Shown here: piece by piece, positions 9,539 through 18,364 of the stretch | Numbering within the stretch: the first letter of the stretch is position 1 | Layout: the number at the start of each line of letters is the position of its first letter | Assembly (NCBI GenBank): GCA_937941455.1 | Contig: CALDHM010000027.1 | Coordinates: 90,259 to 154,258 of the forward strand | Direction of reading: 5' to 3' | Origin: an uncultured Pirellulaceae bacterium | GTDB lineage: Bacteria > Planctomycetota > Planctomycetia > Pirellulales > Pirellulaceae | Length of the DNA stretch: 64,000 nt | Position numbers and translations under genes: made by a program | The notes under the pieces: generated by a model | Database searches by the model: none | What the model saw: only the letters and a program-made list of their open reading frames with translations | What the model was told of the DNA's origin: nothing

Positions 9539-11533
9539 TTAGCTGTGGGAATCGTCGCGCTTGTTAGCCAGCAACGGAATGTAGACCGTTTCGAGATAGG
9601 CTCGAAGTTGGTGTCCTCGACTAGCTGCCGCGTTGATTCGTTGCAAAATTTGCCTCATGGCCTCGTGCGATGCCACCGCTTCGATCCGCAGGAGTTCGCG
9701 CCCCTCGGCATTGGCTTTCGGACCGATGTGTCTATCCCAGCAACGGCTGGCGGTAAAAGCACTGACGCCCCCGTCTTCCAGGATGTCGGCGATTTCGTCC
9801 TCCAGGCTCAGGTCACCGATCACGGTCAGGCGTTGTGCCGTGGCGGGTCGGCGGTTACGGCTGGCGAGGTGATGCGAGGTCATGGGCTCGAGTTGGTCCA
9901 AGCCAAGCAACTCCAATTGCAGGCCTTGCAGGCGGAAATCATCTTCCAGGTGATGCAATTTCTCCATCACACTATGATCGACCATCTTCGTTTTAGTCAG
10001 GTCGAGCAGGACGCTTTTTCCTTGATTCAGACCTGCTATTTCGATAGTTCGGCGGACGGCGATCCAGTTGCTGAAGACCAGGGATTCCCCTGCGGCGATT
10101 CGCACCGAATGGCCGTCGATCGGCTCCACGTTGAGGGCCGGAAAAAATAAGGTCCGCAAGGGAACACCTTGCGCAAGATGCATCAGGAATTTTAAGCCGA
10201 TCCCAATCGCGATGCCGATCAATAAATCCGTTGCGAGTACGGCAACTAACGTCACAACGAAGATCGCCAGTTGATCGAGGCCGATCTTAAAGACATTGAT
10301 GAATTCTTGGGGATGCGCTAGGCGAAAGCCCGTGTACACCAACATACCCGCCAGTGCTGCTAAGGGAATCTGATGCAACAGCATCGGCAGCAGTGACACG
10401 CAAGCCAGCAAGAAAATTCCATGCCAGAAATTAGCGAAGCGAGTTTTTCCCCCGTTATCGATGTTGGCCTTGCTGCGGACGATTTCGGAGATCATGGGCA
10501 GGCCGCCCACCAAGCTGCTCAAGACATTTCCGGCGCCCACCGCGATGATGTCGCGGTCCATATCGCTGCGCCGCTTCCAGGGATCGAGCAAGTCCACAGC
10601 CTTGGCACTCAGAATCGACTCCAAGCTGCCAATGATGAAAAACAAGGCCACCCATTTCCAGGCGATCGGCTGCTGCAGAACGGTGAAGTCGGGGGTTTGA
10701 ATATTCGAAAAAACTCCGAAGATTTTTTCGGGTACCGCCACAAGATACTTTTCGCTCAACTGGTATTCGTGATTGTGCAAGAAGTACGAATGCTGATGGA
10801 GCAAATCGAAGAACCACCCCAGAGGAACAGTCAACGCGAGCACGACCATCGGTGAAGGAATTCGGCGCAATGCCGGAAATTTTTTTCCAACCAATGGCCA
10901 TAAAAACATCACCAGAATACTGAGCATCCCGATCAAAGCGATCACGGGATTGGCCTCGACGATGAATTCGGGAATCCTGCGGATCAAGTCGAGGGGTTCG
11001 CCGTTGACACTCAACCCCAAGGCGACGGGGATTTGCTTCGAAATGATGATGAGACCGATCGCCGCTAACATCCCATGAATCGCCGCGACTGGGAAAAACT
11101 CCCCTACAATCCCGGCGCGGACCAGCCCAAACCCGATTTGGATAATAGCCGCCGCGAATCCGACCGCCAGCGCCGCTCGGTAGGCGTTGGTGTCGATCTC
11201 GGTCCAGCCCCCCGTCATGCCATCGCCACCGAACGCCTCGATGCAGCCCAGTACGATCACAATCAGGCCTGCAGCGGGGCCCTTGATCGTCAGCTCCGAA
11301 TTGCTGAACAGCGTCCCGATGCCCCCGCCGATGATTGCCGTGAATACGCCAGCAACAGGCGGAACCCCCGAGGCAACCGATATGCCCAAACAGAGCGGCA
11401 GAGCCAGTAGAAAAACCATCAAGCCCGACATCAAGTCGGATTGCCAATAGGCTTTAAACCCCTGCCAATTACCGACAGGTTTGTCGCCGAGCCACGCGGT
11501 CGATTCGGCATTCGTTTTCGAGAGGTCAGTCAT
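9539..11533 (-). CDS. SulP-family anion (bicarbonate/sulfate-type) transporter with STAS and PII-like C-terminal domains
   Basis: 664 aa. Residues about 25-455 form the multi-helix SulP/SLC26 core (VFLLALPLCLGISVASGVPP at the start; GNVLSSLVGGLPMISEIVRS at 335-354). Residues about 475-550 are a STAS domain (SVLLDLTKTKMVDHSVMEKL). The last 100 residues are extra: 567-656 read like a small ferredoxin-like PII/SbtB protein (RLTVIGDLSLEDEIADILED, then GVSAFTASRCWDR, then LLRIEAVASHEAMRQIL and AYLETVYIP). SulP proteins move sulfate, bicarbonate or other anions. The position as last gene of a DabA operon favours bicarbonate. It starts inside the previous gene (8-bp overlap, ATGACTGA). The PII-like call is from pattern reading and needs a profile search. 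If right, it would be a transporter with a built-in nucleotide or carbon-status sensor. Confidence 0.85.
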   Translation of the reverse strand: MTDLSKTNAESTAWLGDKPVGNWQGFKAYWQSDLMSGLMVFLLALPLCLGISVASGVPPVAGVFTAIIGGGIGTLFSNSELTIKGPAAGLIVIVLGCIEAFGGDGMTGGWTEIDTNAYRAALAVGFAAAIIQIGFGLVRAGIVGEFFPVAAIHGMLAAIGLIIISKQIPVALGLSVNGEPLDLIRRIPEFIVEANPVIALIGMLSILVMFLWPLVGKKFPALRRIPSPMVVLALTVPLGWFFDLLHQHSYFLHNHEYQLSEKYLVAVPEKIFGVFSNIQTPDFTVLQQPIAWKWVALFFIIGSLESILSAKAVDLLDPWKRRSDMDRDIIAVGAGNVLSSLVGGLPMISEIVRSKANIDNGGKTRFANFWHGIFLLACVSLLPMLLHQIPLAALAGMLVYTGFRLAHPQEFINVFKIGLDQLAIFVVTLVAVLATDLLIGIAIGIGLKFLMHLAQGVPLRTLFFPALNVEPIDGHSVRIAAGESLVFSNWIAVRRTIEIAGLNQGKSVLLDLTKTKMVDHSVMEKLHHLEDDFRLQGLQLELLGLDQLEPMTSHHLASRNRRPATAQRLTVIGDLSLEDEIADILEDGGVSAFTASRCWDRHIGPKANAEGRELLRIEAVASHEAMRQILQRINAAASRGHQLRAYLETVYIPLLANKRDDSHS

Positions 11534-12983
11534 GAGTTGAATTCCTTATCGCACCAGAAATGTTTTCGTTGATTGATTCTCGCACGTCTCGCGGCGCAGT
11601 AGCCGCACGGCGTCGCAGTAGTTCTTGGGCGGCATGGTAACGCGAGTTGGCCTGCCATTGCGGGAACAAACCGCCGAGGACCATGAGTAATGCCAAGACC
11701 ACGATCGTTAGCCGCTCCGGTAGACTCGCTTGCATCGATATGGTCGCCGGGGCGATCGACCCAGTAAAAATTCGGAAATAGGCCCGCAGAGCACCGATTC
11801 CATTGAAGGCCATCACCACCACGACCAGCGCTCCGACAATGGAGTAGACGTGAATCGCTCCTTCCACAAACAATTCTCCGCCGATGAAACCAATCGTGCC
11901 GGGAAAGCCGATGCCGGACAAAACTGCCAGCAAGAAAAAGCCGGCGAGCGCTGGCATCTGCCCGTACAGACCATGGAAGTCATTCAGGCCCACTCGCCCC
12001 ACACGCCCTTCCACCGCGCGAATGACGATGCCGAGCGCCGTCAACGATATCCCCGATGAAAACCATAAGATCAAGCCGCCCGTCAATCCGATCGTGGTCA
12101 CTGATTCGAGACCGATCAGCACCAGCGATACGTTACCCAACACCAGATAGGCGAAAAATTTACGCGTATTCGTTTGCACGACCGCCATTCCACTGGCATA
12201 AACCGCGCTCAACAGCGAGACGAGGGCGATGGCCCGCAGGATCTCTGCGGACGTAAAGGGAAACACCAGGCGAACGACACCGAGCGCCCCGATCATCGGC
12301 ACCACGAACAAAATCGCGGTTCCCAGAGTCGCCCGCTCGAACAAATCGATCATCCAGGTGTGAAACGGTACGCAGCCACAGCGGATGACCAAGCCCAACG
12401 CCAGCAACAAATCCCCCACGAATGGCCGCGCATCGATTTCTACCGCTGACCATGCCATCCAACTTCCCACGGCAATCAGCGCCATCGACAATGCTTGGTG
12501 CAAAGCGAACAGTTGCCAAACCTGACCGCGGGCGCGCAACTCGAAGATCGGCAAAAGGTTTTGCAGCAACAGCAAACCGACAAACCACCGCGGCTCGCGG
12601 CAACTCAACAAGGCCAGCAACAAGCTCAGCGAAACAAGGGTTAGCGCGAAGGGAAATCGGGATTGCTTCGAGCGAGGAGTCACGAATGTGATAGCGAAAT
12701 ATAGTAGTGCGCCGAACGCAAATAACGGGGCGCTCAATTCATCGATCACCAAGAATTCGCTGCCAAGCCAGCGTTCCCAGAAATTCAAGCGGTCGTGCGC
12801 CTCGAAGCTTTTCAAGCTCTCGAAGTCCAGCCAGGCAACCACGGCACACAACAACGTGATCCCCAGCGCCAGAACGGTGAGGCCCCAGCGCCGCCGATCA
12901 TTGCGGAGACTGCTTACGATGATCGAGGCGAGTAGAGGAATCGCCAACGCGGCTTCGATCCAATATCCGTGTAACTCAAGCAT
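11526..12983 (-). CDS. NuoM/ND4-like proton-antiporter-type membrane subunit of a DAB-like complex
   Basis: 485 aa, ATG at 12983, overlapping the NuoL-like gene by 8 bp (ATGCTTGA) and overlapped by sulP by 8 bp. It is almost wholly hydrophobic with a dozen or more predicted helices. Landmarks of the complex I antiporter-like family are visible: RCGCVPFHTWMIDLFERATL (compare the PFHxWLPDAHxxAP region of NuoM) and LLAVLSGIGFPGTIGFIGGE (compare the NuoM ASIGLPGxxGFxGE region). It is followed by sulP and preceded by dabA and a NuoL-like gene, with no other complex I genes nearby, so it is not part of a Nuo operon. Canonical DAB systems have one such subunit (DabB). Here a second appears to be present. 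Predicted role: cation-coupled membrane partner of DabA. Confidence 0.8.
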   Translation of the reverse strand: MLELHGYWIEAALAIPLLASIIVSSLRNDRRRWGLTVLALGITLLCAVVAWLDFESLKSFEAHDRLNFWERWLGSEFLVIDELSAPLFAFGALLYFAITFVTPRSKQSRFPFALTLVSLSLLLALLSCREPRWFVGLLLLQNLLPIFELRARGQVWQLFALHQALSMALIAVGSWMAWSAVEIDARPFVGDLLLALGLVIRCGCVPFHTWMIDLFERATLGTAILFVVPMIGALGVVRLVFPFTSAEILRAIALVSLLSAVYASGMAVVQTNTRKFFAYLVLGNVSLVLIGLESVTTIGLTGGLILWFSSGISLTALGIVIRAVEGRVGRVGLNDFHGLYGQMPALAGFFLLAVLSGIGFPGTIGFIGGELFVEGAIHVYSIVGALVVVVMAFNGIGALRAYFRIFTGSIAPATISMQASLPERLTIVVLALLMVLGGLFPQWQANSRYHAAQELLRRRAATAPRDVRESINENISGAIRNSTHD

Positions 12984-14355
12984 CCGCTTCCTCACCAGGT
13001 TGATGGAATTTCGCCGTGACCTGATTGCCAAACCAAGCGATCCCATTCGACTCGAGACGACTGCACCAACGGAAAAATTCCAACCAAGGTGCAACCAGGC
13101 CGCGATCGAGCAGTAAATCCAGGTAGCCTCGCTCTAGCCCGAAGCGGTAGAGCCAGGGTTGCATTTCCGCCGGTTTTGAGTCCTCGAGCTGCGAGAGCCG
13201 ACTCATCGCGATTTTCCGACCGACCGCGGTTTCAATGTTGAAATAGTCCTGAAGCAGGTTCGAGGCACGCAGCAGTTGCAGCGTCCGCAAGAAGGCATGC
13301 CCGATAATGTGTGTCAGGGCCAGGTAGTACCAACCCATGCCGATTTCGACGACGATCAAACCGACTTGTGTCAATGCCGAGAAGGCCAGCACGCCCTTGA
13401 TATCCGCCTGAACTCTGCCGATCAGGTTCGCCACGATGGCCGTCGCCAGACCGATTGCAATAACCAGCGCGGTAAGACCTGCAGAGTTGGCGATCAGGGG
13501 GCTGACCCGCAGCAGCAAAAAGGCCCCTAAGTGAATCGACAGAGCACCGTAAAAAATGGCGCTCGATGGCGTTGGCCCCTCCATGGCCCGCGGCAGCCAA
13601 CCTGAGAACGGAATCAATGCCGATTTCGCCGCAGCCGCCAATAACAGCAATCCTCCTACGCTGAAGGCCTCCCGGCCGCTGAGCAGGGATACCGCGTTGG
13701 GCCAAGCCCCCTGACCGGTCAAATGATCGAAATCCCCCTCGCCGGTCAGATGGTGCATCATCACCACAGCCACCAGAAACAGAGCGTCAGATATTCGGTA
13801 CACGGCCCAAACCCGCAAACCGTTGTTCACCGGTCCGCGGCGCTCGTGGAAAAAACCGACCAACAAGGCCGATGCCAACCCCACCAGTTCCCAACCAAAA
13901 AAAAGTACCTCGATCGTGCTGGCCAGAAAACTCAGACTCAACCCGAAGGAAAACAACGCATAGAACAAAAAGAAGCGTTGGTATCCCGCCTCGCGATGCA
14001 AATAGTTCGATGCGAAAGCCGCTACAGTTCCGCAGAGTAAATAACTTAGAGTCGCCAGCGGCACTGACAGGCGATCGAAGACAAATTTCAGATGAAAATG
14101 GAAATGCTCTTCGGGCAAGATCACCCAATGACCAAATTCCAGGATCGTTTCCGTGCGGCCAGCGGCGATCATCATGCCAGCCACTCCGAAAATTCCCACG
14201 AGCCCAAGCAAGTTCGTCAACAAACTCAGTCGACCGATCACTTGCTCCCGCAGAGACACATTCAGTAGGCTGCAAAGTCCAATCGTACCGGCCAGCAAGC
14301 TCGGAGCGAACACGGCCAAAAATGCACTCGCCGCAAAAAAAGTCGAATCAAGCAT
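12976..14355 (-). CDS. dabB: NuoL/ND5-like membrane subunit (DabB-like)
   Basis: 459 aa, ATG at 14355, overlapping the end of dabA by 8 bp (ATGCTTGA). It belongs to the proton-conducting membrane transporter family: GWLPRAMEGPTPSSAIFYG matches the NuoL GWLPDAMEGPTPVSALIHA signature, and ADIKGVLAFSALTQVGLIVV matches the NuoL TDIKRVLAYSTxSQxG signature. At 459 residues it lacks the long C-terminal amphipathic helix of true NuoL (about 600 aa), as DabB proteins do. DabB forms a complex with DabA that takes up inorganic carbon in Halothiobacillus and is equivalent to MpsA of Staphylococcus. The gene symbol is given by family and context and was not verified by alignment. Confidence 0.85.
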   Translation of the reverse strand: MLDSTFFAASAFLAVFAPSLLAGTIGLCSLLNVSLREQVIGRLSLLTNLLGLVGIFGVAGMMIAAGRTETILEFGHWVILPEEHFHFHLKFVFDRLSVPLATLSYLLCGTVAAFASNYLHREAGYQRFFLFYALFSFGLSLSFLASTIEVLFFGWELVGLASALLVGFFHERRGPVNNGLRVWAVYRISDALFLVAVVMMHHLTGEGDFDHLTGQGAWPNAVSLLSGREAFSVGGLLLLAAAAKSALIPFSGWLPRAMEGPTPSSAIFYGALSIHLGAFLLLRVSPLIANSAGLTALVIAIGLATAIVANLIGRVQADIKGVLAFSALTQVGLIVVEIGMGWYYLALTHIIGHAFLRTLQLLRASNLLQDYFNIETAVGRKIAMSRLSQLEDSKPAEMQPWLYRFGLERGYLDLLLDRGLVAPWLEFFRWCSRLESNGIAWFGNQVTAKFHQPGEEADA

Positions 14356-17300
14356 GAACCACTCCTGATCGGTGCCGTTCGTAGATCGTATTCCCCACCG
14401 GCCCAATTCCCGCAAAACGTAGATCCTCGCGCTTGCCGGAATACCAATCGCTCGATGTTTCCGCTCGCGGCCGAGTTGTTTTGCTGCCTTGGTAGAGTAC
14501 GAAATCGCCCCGCACATACCGTCGAATTTCTGGACGCTGCGGATCCAACAAAGCAAGCTGCAACCACGAATTTCTCACGATTTGCTCAAAGTAGGGATTG
14601 GCTGCGAAGACCTGATGAATTCCTTCTTCGGTGGCCTCGACGATCAGCAGCAAACGCAAGGGTTGATGGATCTCGACCATTTGCCAGGGCAGACCGGTTC
14701 GCAAATCGCTTTGCGCTCCATCCATCACACCCAACAGTGACGTGATATTGTGGGGCAGCTTCGTGCCGCAGCCGAGTCGAACAGGGTCGGCGTACGAGAA
14801 GAAATACTCCAGGTTGATGCCACCGCACACAGGGACGACCGCGCCGAGAATTCGTGACAGAATCGTCAAATTCGCATCGTCCACTCGCGTGTCGTAACTG
14901 TGCAAGAAAGCCCGCCGATCAAAAAAGATTCCGCGCGTCCGCTCGCGTCGGCCCACGATGCAAATCGCATTGGTGGCGTGGCCGCACTCAGGGCGAGCTT
15001 GAGACAAATCTTCGACCCGCCCCTGAACGTGTTTGACGGCATCTCGAACGGATAGTTGCAAGGGCGCCGACATGAAGCGGCGACAACGCTCATGTGCATT
15101 GCGACGAGCCGCCTCGACCAGGGCGGCACGGGCTGCGACCAAACGGGGCTGCACCCAGCCGGGGATCGCTTCGACATCGAAAAAGGTCAATTGGTCATTC
15201 GCCGTATTATGGAAGGCACCCACGAACCAAGTATCGACGGGAATCACCAGATTTCGTTCGGCCAGGCGACTGCGGACGCGGGGATCATTAGCCATTTGCG
15301 CGAAGGCTCGGGCATTCGGACCGCCATGACCTCCACCGCACGCGCCGCAATTGTAAGCCGAGCCGTGGGGGTTGTTCAGGCTGGTCGATCCATGACCGAC
15401 GATGATGACCAGCGGCGACCAGTCCCCGATCAAACCAAGATCGTGCAGGACACGGTGAATAATCTCAGCCATTTCATCGACCGAAAAGCCCGGAAGTCGA
15501 TGAATCGCTGCCTCGGGTTGTTGCTGGAGATTGAGTCGAGTTTTCGCGGTGGTCTCGAACCACCCTGCAAACTGGCGACTAATCAAACCGGTGACCCGTG
15601 GAAAAAGAACTCGCATGACCAACGGGATAACGGCGAGCAAGCCCACGAGCGACGTGATGATTCCTGACAAAAACGAACGACTGTGCAGGTGCAATCGCTG
15701 TTGCCATTCACCGAGATTGCGGCGTCGACTCGCTCGCTCCTGAGCTTGGGCCAATTCTTCTCCTTGAAATTCCTCGGTGACGCCATGTTTGGGTTCGATG
15801 ACGATGGGACAAAGCGGAATCGCTTGAAATGATTCAGCAGCTTGATAGAACATGGCCACACCGAAAAATCCAGCGGCACCCCAGGTCCGCGCCCGCGGTT
15901 CGACTTCCTCCAAATGCCGCCGAAAAGATTCCTCGCGCTCATCGATGCAGGCGATCATGTCAAACAGGTAGCCGGAACCCTGGGGTATTGCAGGTTCCGC
16001 CCCGCGGTTTGCACCCGTTGTCGATATGCCAGAGATATCGGAAACAGGCTGTTCGGCTAGATTTAGAATCGCGTCGAAACATTCGTGTCGCCAATTTCTC
16101 TCGAAGGCTGCCTGAAAAACCAAACAGCGCTGATACTCGTCGAAGGCGCGAATTTCATCCAAGACCTTATGCCAATTGGCAGCAGACATCGAAAACAGTG
16201 TCTTCGGATACCATCCCAAGCCACGGGCAAGTTGAAAAATCGCGTAGGCTTCGCTGCGAATTTGGCCCAGCGATTTTTTCTGCAACGACTCCGCAGCGAC
16301 CGTTCGCAATTGTGACAACGGGAGATCGTCGCAGTCCGATTGATTTGCGAGCCATCGCAAGGCCAGTCGATCCAGAATCAAGCGAACCGCTAAGAATTCA
16401 ACCAGCGTTCCCGCTGGAACCGGCTGAGAAACTCGGTCCGGCCGTTTTTCGATCTGCCAGATCATCCCGGCAAAACCGCGCAACGCCAAGAGGGTTTGCG
16501 CTAGGTAATCAGGCACCTCCGCGGAGGTCACCCCCAAGGCCGACAGACTTTCGGCGATGCTGTGCAGGGGAGACAGACCCCGCTGTTCGACTTGGTGCAA
16601 TTCGGCTTGCAGCGGCCGCAGCCAGGGAGCGAGCAACTCGGTGCGGCTGTCGAAAATATCCGAAAAGGCTTGCCAAAATCCAGCCTCCCTGCGAGGCATC
16701 ATCGTTTGGCTGAGGCCTTGATCCAAAAAGGCGCTGCAAAATGGGATCAGACGTTCATGGACCAGCCCATCGGCATCGACCCCTTTCCATTGCAAAAGAG
16801 CATCCCGATGACGAATGAAATGGACATTCTCCGACCATCGCGGAAAACGCGAGACCGCGCGAAAACAAATCTGCCACAACATCTGCAACGTCAGCGATTC
16901 CCAGGTCTTGTCAGACCAGGATGACGCCCGGTCGAAGCGAAACTGGGATCGCAACGCGTCGCACTTTTTGACGAAACGTTTTAGCTCCGTTCGCTCAGAT
17001 TCCGTCTCGTTGCTGGGATCGGCACTACCATTGACATGATCGAGGCAACGGAGTACCCAACGCCGGGTATTCTCGACCAGCGCTCGTTTGAGATCGCCCG
17101 ATGTAGTGCTGGGAAATCGTTCAAAAGCTGCGGTCTCGGCGATGACCCAGTCGAGTTCCTCCGGGAGGACCGCTTGGACCGGTTGATGCAGTAACTCGCG
17201 TCGGAGGTGAAACCGCGTACCCAGCAAACCGACGAACAAGTCCGCCTCGTGTCCTAACGATTCCTCCAAAGCGGCCTCCACATCTTCGGTGGAAAACGCC

Positions 17301-17515
17301 CCTTGCTTCCATGCCTGACGATACCACGATTCCGGCAGCATCGTTCGGCAGTTCAACGTCTTCGCGCCTGCCCGGACGCCTTCGTCAAATGGCATGCCCT
17401 CGAAAGCATGCAGTGTGTTGTGATGAATAAACACGGTCAGCGGACCTTGCGACGGGAGCAAATGAGCCGCATGGTCGATCGCGTGTTGAATTTCCTCGAT
17501 CGTTAATGTTGACAT
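14348..17515 (-). CDS. dabA: DabA-type inorganic carbon transporter subunit (DUF2309/UPF0753)
   Basis: 1055 aa from the ATG at 17515 (MSTLTIEEIQHAIDHAAHLL); an ATG upstream at 17689 adds residues unlike the family. The beta-carbonic-anhydrase-like zinc site is intact. Cys523 and Asp525 lie in ACIDERE, His708 in VGHGS and Cys723 in NCGACGG. The spacings (2 and 15) equal those of Halothiobacillus DabA2 (C351, D353, H524, C539, known from the literature). Family role: with DabB, energy-coupled uptake of CO2/HCO3-, releasing bicarbonate in the cytoplasm. It heads a four-gene operon and overlaps the NuoL-like gene by 8 bp. No Shine-Dalgarno sequence is evident. Residues about 680-702 (IITSLVGLLAVIPLVMRVLF) are hydrophobic and may contact the membrane. 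No carbon-fixation gene was found in the window, so the bicarbonate may feed anaplerotic carboxylases (inference). Confidence 0.92.
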   Translation of the reverse strand: MSTLTIEEIQHAIDHAAHLLPSQGPLTVFIHHNTLHAFEGMPFDEGVRAGAKTLNCRTMLPESWYRQAWKQGAFSTEDVEAALEESLGHEADLFVGLLGTRFHLRRELLHQPVQAVLPEELDWVIAETAAFERFPSTTSGDLKRALVENTRRWVLRCLDHVNGSADPSNETESERTELKRFVKKCDALRSQFRFDRASSWSDKTWESLTLQMLWQICFRAVSRFPRWSENVHFIRHRDALLQWKGVDADGLVHERLIPFCSAFLDQGLSQTMMPRREAGFWQAFSDIFDSRTELLAPWLRPLQAELHQVEQRGLSPLHSIAESLSALGVTSAEVPDYLAQTLLALRGFAGMIWQIEKRPDRVSQPVPAGTLVEFLAVRLILDRLALRWLANQSDCDDLPLSQLRTVAAESLQKKSLGQIRSEAYAIFQLARGLGWYPKTLFSMSAANWHKVLDEIRAFDEYQRCLVFQAAFERNWRHECFDAILNLAEQPVSDISGISTTGANRGAEPAIPQGSGYLFDMIACIDEREESFRRHLEEVEPRARTWGAAGFFGVAMFYQAAESFQAIPLCPIVIEPKHGVTEEFQGEELAQAQERASRRRNLGEWQQRLHLHSRSFLSGIITSLVGLLAVIPLVMRVLFPRVTGLISRQFAGWFETTAKTRLNLQQQPEAAIHRLPGFSVDEMAEIIHRVLHDLGLIGDWSPLVIIVGHGSTSLNNPHGSAYNCGACGGGHGGPNARAFAQMANDPRVRSRLAERNLVIPVDTWFVGAFHNTANDQLTFFDVEAIPGWVQPRLVAARAALVEAARRNAHERCRRFMSAPLQLSVRDAVKHVQGRVEDLSQARPECGHATNAICIVGRRERTRGIFFDRRAFLHSYDTRVDDANLTILSRILGAVVPVCGGINLEYFFSYADPVRLGCGTKLPHNITSLLGVMDGAQSDLRTGLPWQMVEIHQPLRLLLIVEATEEGIHQVFAANPYFEQIVRNSWLQLALLDPQRPEIRRYVRGDFVLYQGSKTTRPRAETSSDWYSGKREDLRFAGIGPVGNTIYERHRSGVVHA

Positions 17516-17866
17516 GAATGGACTATCGAAATGGCGGTAATCGATAATGAATCTGGATTCGAACCCTAACGTACAGAGGCCGAATCGAGCAATCGGCGGT
17601 GCGTCAAGGGTTGATTTTGAAAATGCCCCCGACGGCGTTTCAGCACACAACGGCGAACCAACCGCGGAACGCTCGGCGAAGCTGACCAAGAATTTGATGG
17701 GTAAACCAAGGCGTTTTGGTGAAGATAGCTCTATCGTCAGCCTGATTGTTGCTCAAAAGATTTGCCGAAGTGCTCGGAACGATCATCCTGAACTTCTCGC
17801 GGTTACGATTGGCGGAACGACTCCGATCGCAAAGCCGACAACTGGGGAGACGGGCGACAGATTTTA
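17516..17866. other. Upstream region of the dabA operon
   Basis: About 350 bases between dabA (minus) and a small minus-strand ORF. It should contain the operon promoter. I see no clear promoter hexamers, riboswitch or terminator. A GGATTCGAACCC string at 17555 resembles a tRNA T-arm on the minus strand but has no cloverleaf around it. Confidence 0.4.
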
Positions 17867-18184
17867 TTATGCGCAGGTTGGCGGGCCGCGAGGTTGTTGA
17901 GGTAGGTGACAGGCCGTTAAGACCGGAAGTGACGGCTCGATCGACAAGATTTCATCAGCCGCGCGGTCGAATAGGCTCTCGATTGCCGAGCTGATTTGAG
18001 CCGCGTCAAAAGAAATCGACTTCGTGGCTTCTTTGGAAAATTCGGCGATTTCGAGAACTGCCGCCAGCGGCCGACTATCGCTCGAATACTGAGGGCGATC
18101 GGCAAATAAAAAGACCCCAATCAACGACGAAACAAGTGAGACTAAAATCAGTCGCACGGCGTTGTTTCGGCAGGAATCGGTCAT
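17867..18184 (-). CDS. Small secreted or membrane-anchored protein of unknown function
   Basis: 105 aa from the ATG at 18184 (MTDSCRNNAVRL), with a second ATG 9 bases upstream. An N-terminal hydrophobic stretch (LILVSLVSSLIGVFLFA) fits a signal anchor. The rest is polar with many Ser, Ala and acidic residues (EIAEFSKEATKSISFDAAQ) and could be helical. No family was recognised. It lies upstream of the dabA operon on the same strand, but 350 bases away, and is divergent from the vWA gene. The ordinary amino-acid make-up, unlike nearby shadow frames, favours a real gene, but this is weak evidence. Confidence 0.4.
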   Translation of the reverse strand: MTDSCRNNAVRLILVSLVSSLIGVFLFADRPQYSSDSRPLAAVLEIAEFSKEATKSISFDAAQISSAIESLFDRAADEILSIEPSLPVLTACHLPQQPRGPPTCA

Positions 18185-18352
18185 TCGCAACATGCGTTAA
18201 GCCTAGACCGTAGAGGTGAACCGGTAAAGGCCGATGTGACAATTCGCGCGAATTCCTGCGACGGTTGAATGCTCTGGATTCCGCGCGATTGCTCCTTGAT
18301 GGCTGGTAACAAGCCCGTGTCTAGAGCCAATGGGCTAAGAATTTGCCGATAA

Positions 18353-18358
18353 TATAAT
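18353..18358 (+). promoter_or_regulatory. TATAAT -10 element directly before the vWA gene
   Basis: A perfect TATAAT ends six bases before the ATG at 18365. A start point 6-8 bases downstream would fall on the start codon itself, giving a leaderless mRNA. No good -35 is visible at the usual distance, and no Shine-Dalgarno sequence is present, which agrees with a leaderless message. Confidence 0.35.
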
Positions 18359-18364
18359 ATCGAC

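Noticed and set aside
9503..10150. A 215-codon plus-strand frame opposite sulP
   Set aside because: It is antisense to the STAS and C-terminal domains of the transporter and has no start or family evidence.
17548..17600. T-arm-like GGGTTCGAATCC on the minus strand
   Set aside because: No acceptor, D-arm or anticodon stem could be built around it, so it is not a tRNA.
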